Below, in pieces: positions 1-6,131 of a DNA stretch of 6,131 bases (positions within the stretch are counted from its first letter, which is position 1; each line of letters begins with the position of its first letter). A program made the position numbers and the translations under genes. The notes below the pieces were generated by a model. The model was not told the origin of the DNA. It saw only the letters and a list, made by a program, of their open reading frames with translations, and made no database searches. This stretch comes from Bacteroidota bacterium (GTDB taxonomy: Bacteria > Bacteroidota > Bacteroidia > CAILMK01), in contig JABDEJ010000106.1 of NCBI GenBank assembly GCA_013287095.1, forward strand, positions 1 to 6,131, given 5' to 3'.

Positions 1-897
1 ACGGCAATTATAGCCGACAGGTATTCTTACATTGCCTATTTCGGTTTGTGCTTTTTGCTTGGGTATCTTTATACAAGTTCGGTGAATGGCAATTTGAAAT
101 GGGGAAATAGTTTCAAAAGCACCATTCCTTTTGTGTTTGCGGCCTGGTTTATCTGGCTCGGTTTGACGGCCCACGCCCGGTGTATTGTGTGGAAAAACAA
201 TGAAAACCTCTGGCGCGATGCCATCGAGAAACAGCCTGACCTTTCAAGCGCATATAATAACCTCGGTTTTGAGCTTTACAGCCAGGGCAAATATGATGAG
301 GCTATTCCGCTGCTTACCAAGTCTATAGCCCTATTGCCCACTTTCGATCTCCCATATTCCAACCGCGGCCAGATCTATCGTATTCAAGGGAAAAATGAAC
401 TTGCACTTGCCGACCTTAATATGGCCATTAAAATGAAACCTACCGAGGCGCAGGCTTATGTATCCAGAGGTGTGGTTTATTGTATTTTGCAAAAGCTGGA
501 TTCGGCAGGAAGGGATTTTGATGAGGCTATAAAACTTGATTCAAATCTGGCGGAAGCTTATAGTAACCGCGGCAATTACAACGATATGCGCGGAAGGTAT
601 GATTCTGCCATAGCCGACTATTCCAAAGCCATAAGCCTGAAACCTGATATCCCTGAAGCCTATGAAAACAGGGCAAATGTATTGATCAAGCACAATAAAA
701 TTGATGCCGGAATTGTCGATCTTGGCACATTCCTGACACTGAAACCAGAATCAGGCCAGGCTTATCTGGAGCGGTCCAGGGCATATTTTGAAAAGAAGGA
801 TTACAAGAGTGCTTTGTCTGATGCCAACCAGGCCCAAAGTCTGGGTACAGCCGTGGATGCGAATTATCTGCAGGGATTGAAGAATTTAGTAAAGTAG
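1..897 (+). CDS. C-terminal part of a membrane TPR protein, probably a PMT/TMTC-like GT-C glycosyltransferase (5' partial)
   Basis: The frame is open from base 1, so the true start is upstream; a TTG at 46 is only an internal codon. The visible 298 residues begin with an ADRYSYIAYFGL motif, like the ADRYTYLP-type loop of GT-C fold mannosyltransferase-like proteins. Two membrane segments follow (about residues 11-25 and 41-57). Next comes a linker, VWKNNENLWRDAIEKQP, typical of the junction to TPRs in this group. Six consecutive 34-residue TPRs run from about residue 83 to 286 (blocks starting SSAYNNLG, DLPYSNRG, AQAYVSRG, AEAYSNRG, PEAYENRA, GQAYLERS), then a short capping helix. The gene ends in two tandem TAG codons. 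From family knowledge, such proteins are inner-membrane proteins whose TPRs bind partners or acceptors. The catalytic N-terminal half is not in the window, so glycosyltransferase activity is inferred; a TPR membrane protein without activity is the alternative. Confidence 0.85.
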   Translation, partial: TAIIADRYSYIAYFGLCFLLGYLYTSSVNGNLKWGNSFKSTIPFVFAAWFIWLGLTAHARCIVWKNNENLWRDAIEKQPDLSSAYNNLGFELYSQGKYDEAIPLLTKSIALLPTFDLPYSNRGQIYRIQGKNELALADLNMAIKMKPTEAQAYVSRGVVYCILQKLDSAGRDFDEAIKLDSNLAEAYSNRGNYNDMRGRYDSAIADYSKAISLKPDIPEAYENRANVLIKHNKIDAGIVDLGTFLTLKPESGQAYLERSRAYFEKKDYKSALSDANQAQSLGTAVDANYLQGLKNLVK

Positions 898-913
898 TAG
901 AAATTGACTCTTC
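898..913. other. Convergent gene junction without visible terminator
   Basis: Only 16 bp separate the stop of the TPR gene (plus strand) from the stop of the RND pump gene (minus strand). I see no GC-rich hairpin with a T tract in the gap or in the coding ends beside it. Transcripts of the two genes probably overlap at their 3' ends, or termination depends on a factor or on sites further inside the genes. Confidence 0.6.
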
Positions 914-3900
914 TTATTGACCCGCAAGTCGACCAGCACTACGGCTACCCCTATAACTTGCTCGTAACAAACTCGGCAAAACAATCAATAGTAATGGCAA
1001 TGCGGTAATAAAACCGCCAATAACTGCAATGGCTAAGGGCTGGTGCAATTTGGAACCAGCCCCGATCCCCAGTGCCAAAGGCATTAATGCTACGATAGCT
1101 CCAACTGCGGTCATCAATTTGGGTCTGAGCCTGGTAGAGATCGAATATATAATGGCATCATCTATATTTTGGCCCCCAAAATGAGAAGTGCGGAACTGCT
1201 GGTAGGTAAAAATTGAATTTTCCCCGATGATGCCTACGATCATGATAATGCCGGTATAACTTCCCACATTCAGGGGTGTTCCGGTCAGGTACAATGCGAG
1301 AAAACTACCAGCTGCGCCAAGAGCCGCAATAACCAGGATGATTAATCCAACACCAAGCCGGCGGAATAAAAATAATATGACACCGAATACCAATAGAATA
1401 GCTGTAATGAGTATGGTTAACAACTCTTTGAATGATTGTTTCTGATCAGCGTAAGCGCCTCCGTATTCAATATAATATCCCGAAGGCAAATTGATGTTAT
1501 CAGTAACTCTTTGGTCTATTTCTGAAATAGCACTTCCAAGATCTCGTCCGTTTAGGCGGGCAGTAACAAGAGACATGGATTGTAGGTTTTCTCTTTGAAT
1601 TTCGGGGATGCCTTCTCCTATTTCAACGGTTGCCACCTCGGATACAGGTTTCAAAATACCGCCATTGATAAATATGGATTGATTTTTAATGCTTTCCACC
1701 CCGCCTTTCAGCGAATTGGGAAATATGAGGCGTATATCGGTTTGCTGTTCCTTTTCAAGGATGTTGCCGACAATATTGCCTTCCAGCTCGGTTTGTAGCT
1801 GGAACTGCAGGCTGGCAGCACTGAGGTTATACTGCGCCAGTTTCTGTTCGTTTGGGTAAACGCTTATCGTTGGTCCGGCAATGGTTATGCCATTAAATAC
1901 ATCGGCGGTCCCTTTTACCTGGTTCACTTCAGTTGCCACTTTTTGGGCAATGATATTCAGTTTTTCCTGGTTGTCGCCAAATATTTTGATCTCTATGGGT
2001 TGTGCAGATGCCATCAGGTCGCCCAGCATATCCCCGATCACCTGACCGAAATCAACTGTAAGTGCAGGCTGTGTGCTTTCAATTTTTTTACGGATATCAT
2101 CAATTACTTCCTCAGTAGTTCTGCTTCGGTCTTTTTTTAATTGGATCAAATAATCCCCTTTATTGGGTTCGGTGATATAAAAACCCATTTCGGTACCCGT
2201 GCGCCTTGAATAACTTTGAACTTCAGGTACTTTGACAATGATCTTCTCTACTTCATGCAACATCCTGTCAGTTTCATCAAGCGATGTGCCTGCCGGGGAT
2301 CTGTAGTCCAGCACGATAGAGCCTTCATCCATTTCTGGTAGAAACCCCGTTTCGAGCCTTGGATATACCCAGATCAATGCAAGGATAAACCCTGCCATAA
2401 TAGCGAAACTAATGATGGGTCTTCGGATGAAAAATGAAACCCATTTTTGGGTCTTTACCACATTGATTTTATGTTTTTGCTTTATTGGTGCATCCCTGTT
2501 GTGTTTTGTGAGCAATAAGTAAACCACAGGAAGCCCCAACCATGTCACAAAAAAGGAACATATCAGCGTGATAATCATAGTATTGGTAAGCACATGAAAA
2601 TAGGCACCTGCCACCCCGCTCATCAAAACAAAAGGAATAAAAATAACGATGGTACTGAGCGAGGAACCCACCATCGCAGGGAAAAGGTATTTAATAGCTT
2701 TTTGAACCAAAACTGCCGTATGTTCATCAGGGTTTTCTTCATGCGTCCGGTGTATCTGCTCTACCACTACAATCGCATCATCAATAATGAGTCCGATGGC
2801 TGCTGCAAGTGCGCCAAGGGTCATGATATTGAATGTATATCCCAGCGCATAGATAACCATAATACTCAGACCCATCGTGACCGGGATTGTTAACAATATG
2901 GCGCTGCTGGCTTTGAAGGATCTCAAAAAAATGACGCTCACAATAATGGCTAACAAAAGCCCGATCCAAAGGCTATCTTTTACACTATGAATAGCATCCA
3001 TCACAAAATCAGACTGTTTGTAATAGGGCTTGATAAAAACACCGGCCGGCAGGATTTTTTGCAGTTCTATGATCTTGGTATCCATCAGTTTTGCCAGGTC
3101 CACCAGGTTTGCATTCGGTTGGCGTATCACGTTTACAAGAAGGGCATCTTTGCCATTGGCATTTACTTTTATATATTCAATTTTTTCGCTGATCTGTATA
3201 TCCGCAATGTCTTTTAATTTGATTATACGCTTGCTGTTACTTTTAACAACAAGTTCTTCGATATCATGCTTGTCACCTAGCCCGGCGTCAGTCAGTGTCA
3301 GGTACATTCGTCTATAGTCTGATGTATAGCCGTTTGAATTGATAAAATTGGTCTGGTTAAGTATCGTTGAAATAGTGTCAATGGTGATGCCCAGTTCAGT
3401 CATCCTTTCCGGCTTGAGCACCACCCAATATTCTTTTGTTTTGCCTCCCAGGATATCAATGGAAGAAACGCCGCTGACCTGGGACAGAAATGGTTTCACG
3501 ATGTAATTGGCAATCAGCTTCATCTCGATTGGGTTTTTGGTCGCACTTTCGAGAGTGTATCCGCTTACAGGTAAAATGGATGGCGCCATTTTTTCTATTG
3601 TGATCTGGGTAGTAGGTGGTAACAGATTTCGTATTTCGCTGATACGCGCGTCAATCTGCTGCTTGCTGATATCAATATCGGCATTCCAGTCCATGATCGC
3701 AGATAACTCACAACTGCCTCTGCTTGTGGTGCTTCGAAGCAATTTGAGGTCAGGCACCCTTTTCATGGCATTCTCCAGCGGCCTGGTAATGGTGATCATC
3801 ATTTTATCCACCGGTTGTTCCCCATTTTCGGCAATCACTTTTATTTTCGGGAAGGTAATTTCCGGGAAAAGTGAGGACTTCATTTTTGTATAGGTGAAAA

Positions 3901-3970
3901 CACCAGTAATAATTACCAGTGCCATCATAAAACCGATAGGTGAGCGGTATGAAAAGAAAAAGTTTTTCAC
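914..3970 (-). CDS. RND-family efflux pump, inner-membrane permease subunit (mixed HME/HAE signatures)
   Basis: This 1018-aa protein is near the usual RND length of 1020-1050 and has the full layout. TM1 is at about 12-30, followed by a first porter loop. TM2-TM6 span about 333-487 and TM7 515-537. A second porter/docking loop follows, then TM8-TM12 at about 849-1003. The TM4 motif GLIIDDAIVVVEQI carries D397-D398. TM10 has GIIGENSIFTY with E917, and TM11 starts RLRPKLMT with K951. The porter loop has CzcA/CusA-like stretches: SRRTGTEMG, NGRDLGS and LPSGYYIEYGG. The family drives export across the envelope with the proton gradient, as a trimer. The start is GTG at 3970, chosen because MKNFFFSYRSPIGFM matches the usual RND N-terminus and lies 4 bp after the adaptor stop; the first ATG would cut into TM1. 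Substrate (metal or organic compound) is undetermined; no Met-rich or His-rich cluster stands out. No outer-membrane factor gene follows. Confidence 0.95.
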   Translation of the reverse strand: MKNFFFSYRSPIGFMMALVIITGVFTYTKMKSSLFPEITFPKIKVIAENGEQPVDKMMITITRPLENAMKRVPDLKLLRSTTSRGSCELSAIMDWNADIDISKQQIDARISEIRNLLPPTTQITIEKMAPSILPVSGYTLESATKNPIEMKLIANYIVKPFLSQVSGVSSIDILGGKTKEYWVVLKPERMTELGITIDTISTILNQTNFINSNGYTSDYRRMYLTLTDAGLGDKHDIEELVVKSNSKRIIKLKDIADIQISEKIEYIKVNANGKDALLVNVIRQPNANLVDLAKLMDTKIIELQKILPAGVFIKPYYKQSDFVMDAIHSVKDSLWIGLLLAIIVSVIFLRSFKASSAILLTIPVTMGLSIMVIYALGYTFNIMTLGALAAAIGLIIDDAIVVVEQIHRTHEENPDEHTAVLVQKAIKYLFPAMVGSSLSTIVIFIPFVLMSGVAGAYFHVLTNTMIITLICSFFVTWLGLPVVYLLLTKHNRDAPIKQKHKINVVKTQKWVSFFIRRPIISFAIMAGFILALIWVYPRLETGFLPEMDEGSIVLDYRSPAGTSLDETDRMLHEVEKIIVKVPEVQSYSRRTGTEMGFYITEPNKGDYLIQLKKDRSRTTEEVIDDIRKKIESTQPALTVDFGQVIGDMLGDLMASAQPIEIKIFGDNQEKLNIIAQKVATEVNQVKGTADVFNGITIAGPTISVYPNEQKLAQYNLSAASLQFQLQTELEGNIVGNILEKEQQTDIRLIFPNSLKGGVESIKNQSIFINGGILKPVSEVATVEIGEGIPEIQRENLQSMSLVTARLNGRDLGSAISEIDQRVTDNINLPSGYYIEYGGAYADQKQSFKELLTILITAILLVFGVILFLFRRLGVGLIILVIAALGAAGSFLALYLTGTPLNVGSYTGIIMIVGIIGENSIFTYQQFRTSHFGGQNIDDAIIYSISTRLRPKLMTAVGAIVALMPLALGIGAGSKLHQPLAIAVIGGFITALPLLLIVLPSLLRASYRGSRSAGRLAGQ

Positions 3971-3974
3971 TTGC
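3971..3974 (-). promoter_or_regulatory. Operon junction: probable translational coupling of adaptor and pump
   Basis: The adaptor stop codon TAA (3977-3975) is followed after only 4 bases by the GTG start of the pump. Upstream of the GTG there is only a weak purine stretch (GAAGTAAG, overlapping the adaptor stop) and no strong Shine-Dalgarno sequence. Re-initiation by ribosomes finishing the adaptor is the likely route, which would tie pump synthesis to adaptor synthesis. Confidence 0.55.
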
Positions 3975-4889
3975 TTACTTCACGATTTTGATTTTTGCCG
4001 TATCGGGAAGGCCATAATTGCCGCTGCTGATAATGCGGTCTGACGTAGAAAAAACCGGGGAGATAATTTCTTTTGCCTCTTCATTTTGTAATCCAAGGGC
4101 CACAGGAACTTTCACTGCAGTAGAGTCATTGATCAATTTCATCACCCAAAAGCTTTCTTCTTTTTCATCTGCCAGTACGGCATCCTTAGGTAAGGTAATG
4201 GCATTGTTTTTTTTCTCGGTTTCAATTTTTACCCTTGCAATAAGCCCTTCTGGTAGTTTATCTCCTCCTAATGCTTTTATCACATAGTTCTGGGTCTGGT
4301 TGCTCACATCCATTTCGGGCAATCCTGATTGAATAATACCCTCAAGCTGTTCCCCATCTGGCAGCAATATTTTGCAGGGCTTATTCAGGCCCATGTATTT
4401 ATGGTACTCAAAGGGCGCATCGATCAGGAATACCAGGCTGTTTTGCTCTGCTACAGTAGCCAATTGATCGCCATCCTGGACATAATCCCCTTTTTGGTGA
4501 AGTATGGCACTTACTACGCCATCCTTGGTTGATAAAACAGGTATTTTGCCCGTGAAACCGAGTTTCGTGTTTTGGGTGCTTCCCAGGTTATCAATCGCCC
4601 TGGCTTCCTTGGTTTTAAGCATGAAGAGCGTGTCGCCTTTGCGGACTTTTTCCCCAATGGAGATGTTGATATCTGCTATATATCCATTAGCTGTAGATTT
4701 TATGGTCTCCTTTCTTAAGAAAGAAGAGGTCGCATTCAGCTCTATATAATCATACATGGCACCCATTTTTGGTGTAGTCACCTGGACAGGGGTAATGGCT
4801 TTAACCTGTTTTTCAGCTTCATCATCAGCCCTCTGATGGATACATGATGCTAAAAGCGGCAAAAAAATAATGTACAGATTAAATTTCAT
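3975..4889 (-). CDS. Lipoprotein membrane-fusion (periplasmic adaptor) subunit of the RND pump, short hairpin-less form
   Basis: At 304 aa this is shorter than typical RND adaptors (about 350-420). The N-terminus is a lipoprotein signal with lipobox LASC and lipidated Cys at residue 16, so the protein should be membrane-anchored in the periplasm. The first half of a split biotinyl-lipoyl domain is at about 63-92 (GYIADINISIGEKVRKGD). The second half is at about 117-147 (DGVVSAILHQKGDYVQDGD). Only about 25 residues without coiled-coil character join them, where family members normally carry a long alpha-helical hairpin. A beta-barrel follows at about 150-222 and a membrane-proximal domain at about 228-304 (ITLPKDAVL...). 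The role is to couple the pump encoded 4 bp downstream to the rest of the export path. The ATG at 4889 is supported by the signal peptide right behind it; no Shine-Dalgarno sequence is obvious. HlyD/AcrA/CusB superfamily membership is confident, the exact subfamily is not. Confidence 0.92.
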   Translation of the reverse strand: MKFNLYIIFLPLLASCIHQRADDEAEKQVKAITPVQVTTPKMGAMYDYIELNATSSFLRKETIKSTANGYIADINISIGEKVRKGDTLFMLKTKEARAIDNLGSTQNTKLGFTGKIPVLSTKDGVVSAILHQKGDYVQDGDQLATVAEQNSLVFLIDAPFEYHKYMGLNKPCKILLPDGEQLEGIIQSGLPEMDVSNQTQNYVIKALGGDKLPEGLIARVKIETEKKNNAITLPKDAVLADEKEESFWVMKLINDSTAVKVPVALGLQNEEAKEIISPVFSTSDRIISSGNYGLPDTAKIKIVK

Positions 4890-4992
4890 TATGATAAGAA
4901 CCGATCAATGAAAAAAAGTGCAATTTACATTTTCGCCTATCATGATAAAAACATTTTTTTGCAGCACCAGCTAATACAAAGTATTGATGCGC
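4890..4992 (-). promoter_or_regulatory. Intergenic region upstream of the efflux operon; candidate promoter/operator region
   Basis: These 103 bp lie between the PAS gene stop and the adaptor start, and are the only non-coding room for an operon promoter. They are AT-rich, with A7 at 4911-4917 and T7 at 4954-4960 (plus strand). On the minus strand there is a partial match (TAAATTG, 4927-4921) to the Bacteroidota -7 box TAnnTTTG, but no TTTG at the expected spacing upstream; the nearest TTTG (4980-4977) is about 50 bp away. A convincing promoter is therefore not identified. The operon may have its own promoter here or be read through from the PAS gene, since no strong terminator is visible. 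Confidence 0.35.
4938..4947. repeat. 10-bp perfect palindrome TATCATGATA, possible operator
   Basis: TATCATGATA is its own reverse complement and sits in the middle of the gap before the efflux operon, about 42 bp upstream of the adaptor start codon. The half-site motif ATGATAA occurs here (4942-4948) and again at 4891-4897, immediately next to the adaptor ATG. Efflux operons are often controlled by dimeric repressors binding such sites, but a 10-bp AT-rich palindrome can arise by chance and no regulator gene of that type is in the window. Confidence 0.25.
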
Positions 4993-6131
4993 CTATATGG
5001 CATTCAGTATTTCTACTTCGTTTGTTTTATCAATAATATTACGAATGGTTCCATCAAGTCTTTCAGCAGTGGTTTTTACTTTTTCTATAAGTTCAAAATT
5101 CAGATCGCAGCAAGGGTTTTCGAAATCCATAAGACTAATAAGCCCCAGGAGGCTTGATATTGGAGACCTAACCTGATGGGATTGCATCGAGGATATTTCT
5201 GTTAGTATTTCAAGTTGCGCTTTTATTTTATCTTCAGCTTCTTTTGCTTCCGTAATGTCGTGAGAAATTCCATAAAGTCCTATGAGTTTGGCGTCCTCGT
5301 CAAACTCAAACCTGCTTTGAGAATGGATCCATCGGACCATGCCATTCCTGCGTATAATTCTATGAACAAATGAAGTACCCCGAAAATCTATTTCCGCTTC
5401 TTTGTTTGATTTAAGAACAAAATCCAGGTCATCCGGATGTATAAACGACAGCCAGGATTCATAAGTCTGGGCATTTTCTCCAGGCTCGATACCGTAAATT
5501 CTTAATGATTCATCAGACCATAAAGCCACGCCTGTAGCAAAATCAAGTTCCCAATGGCCTACATGTGCAAGTGCCTGGGCTTCTTTCATTCTAATTTCAC
5601 TGTGAATAAGCTTATTTTCTGATTTGATTTTTTCCGTAAGGTCATGTGCAATTCCGTACATTCCAACCGCATTTCCAATTGAATCAAATTCATACCGACA
5701 TTCAGTTCGTAAATATTTTATACTACCGTCCTTTAATTGAATGCGGTGATGAATTGAGGACTTGCTGAAAGATGCTTTCGCAGTTTCAATTTCATTTTTA
5801 ACATAACCCCTGTCTTGAGGATGCACAAAACCAAGCCAGGATTCAAAGGAATGCCTGTTTTCTGTTGACGGAAGCCCATAAATGCGACAATGCTCATCAG
5901 ACCATAATGCATACCGGTTAGCAAAATCCAGTTCCCAATTTCCAACGTGAACAATGGCTTGCGCCCTATTAAATCTCGATATATTTTTATTTAGCTGGTT
6001 TTCTTTTTCTTTGTATTTGGTAATATCGTGCATATTGATAACAATAGCGCCGAAATCAGGATCGCTCAGCCTGTTGACCCACATTTTTTCGATCCACAAA
6101 TAATTGCCAGCTTTGTTTTTTAGCCTTAAAA
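4993..6131 (-). CDS. Multi-PAS sensory protein with terminal HisKA-like dimerisation segment and no ATPase domain (5' partial)
   Basis: The frame is open to the window edge, so the N-terminus is missing; a TTG at 6099 is internal, because the residues before it (LRLKNKAGNYLWIE) already belong to a PAS domain. Counting from the first full codon, 378 residues are visible. They are the end of one PAS/PAC domain (1-40, ending HDITKYKEKE), a second PAS_3-like domain (about 56-166), a third (about 184-294), a short helical linker, then a HisKA-like segment with SHQVRSPISSLLGL (candidate phospho-acceptor His at 318). The protein stops about 60 residues after that His, where a kinase would continue into HATPase_c. 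No N, G1 or G2 box is present, and the next gene is only 103 bp away. It probably senses a signal through its PAS domains and may dimerise, or accept phosphate from a partner kinase. Its ligands and any link to the adjacent pump are unknown. Confidence 0.85.
   Translation of the reverse strand, partial: LRLKNKAGNYLWIEKMWVNRLSDPDFGAIVINMHDITKYKEKENQLNKNISRFNRAQAIVHVGNWELDFANRYALWSDEHCRIYGLPSTENRHSFESWLGFVHPQDRGYVKNEIETAKASFSKSSIHHRIQLKDGSIKYLRTECRYEFDSIGNAVGMYGIAHDLTEKIKSENKLIHSEIRMKEAQALAHVGHWELDFATGVALWSDESLRIYGIEPGENAQTYESWLSFIHPDDLDFVLKSNKEAEIDFRGTSFVHRIIRRNGMVRWIHSQSRFEFDEDAKLIGLYGISHDITEAKEAEDKIKAQLEILTEISSMQSHQVRSPISSLLGLISLMDFENPCCDLNFELIEKVKTTAERLDGTIRNIIDKTNEVEILNAI

Noticed and set aside
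46..48. TTG as the start of the TPR protein
   Set aside because: The frame stays open to base 1 and the residues before it (ADRYSYIAYFG) form a conserved motif, so the gene begins outside the window.
2594..2893. Plus-strand open frame of 99 codons inside the pump gene
   Set aside because: It lies antisense to the strongly conserved TM2-TM6 region of the RND pump, and its translation shows no recognisable domain. The same applies to other plus-strand frames at 1595-1798, 1943-2140, 2987-3317 and 3507-3893.
914..3970. Assigning the pump as CusA or CzcA by name
   Set aside because: The porter-domain motifs are metal-pump-like, but the DD pair in TM4 and the lack of visible metal-binding clusters make a specific symbol unsafe.
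4018..4749. Plus-strand frames antisense to the adaptor gene
   Set aside because: They mirror a clear lipoprotein adaptor gene, overlap each other in different frames and have no family features.
4973..4985. Small inverted repeat AATAC-AAA-GTATT after the PAS gene as a terminator
   Set aside because: The stem is only 5 AT-rich base pairs and no T tract follows on the minus strand, so a functional intrinsic terminator is unlikely.
4890..4992. Remnant of a frameshifted HATPase_c domain after the PAS gene
   Set aside because: The gap is too short, and none of its frames shows kinase N, G1 or G2 box residues.
5733..5954. Second minus-strand frame inside the PAS gene
   Set aside because: It is an out-of-frame shadow of the second PAS domain, whose correct frame is fully supported by conserved motifs.

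Overview
The window looks like chromosomal DNA of a Gram-negative bacterium, most likely a member of the Bacteroidota (Sphingobacteriia, Chitinophagia or Cytophagia type). This is an inference. It rests on moderate GC content, the absence of clear Shine-Dalgarno sequences, a lipoprotein adaptor for an RND pump, and a PAS protein whose histidine box (SHQVRSP) resembles those common in that phylum. No rRNA, tRNA, mobile element or CRISPR array is visible.

Layout, left to right. (1) Positions 1-897, plus strand: the C-terminal part of a membrane protein that passes from transmembrane segments into six TPR repeats. An ADRYSYIAYFGL motif suggests the tail of a GT-C type (PMT/TMTC-like) glycosyltransferase. 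Its 5' end lies outside the window. (2) After a 16-bp convergent junction, positions 914-4889 on the minus strand hold a two-gene efflux operon. The promoter-proximal gene encodes a 304-aa lipoprotein membrane-fusion (adaptor) subunit, and 4 bp downstream follows a 1018-aa RND inner-membrane pump with a GTG start. (3) Positions 4890-4992 are a 103-bp intergenic region with a 10-bp palindrome and A/T tracts. (4) Positions 4993-6131, minus strand: the C-terminal part of a multi-PAS sensory protein. It ends directly after a histidine-kinase dimerisation (HisKA-like) segment and has no ATPase domain.

How they may work together. The adaptor and pump almost certainly form one transport system. The operon carries no outer-membrane factor, and the adaptor lacks the long alpha-hairpin that normally contacts a TolC-like channel, so the architecture is minimal. 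The pump has HME (metal-efflux, CusA/CzcA-like) signatures in its porter domain and in TM10/TM11, but a double Asp in TM4 as in the drug-efflux (HAE) branch. Its substrate cannot be assigned from this sequence. The PAS protein lies upstream on the same strand; a regulatory link to the pump is possible but not shown.

Nothing here is clearly a new biological system. The most notable points are the hairpin-less adaptor with a mixed-signature pump, and the kinase-like protein without a catalytic domain.
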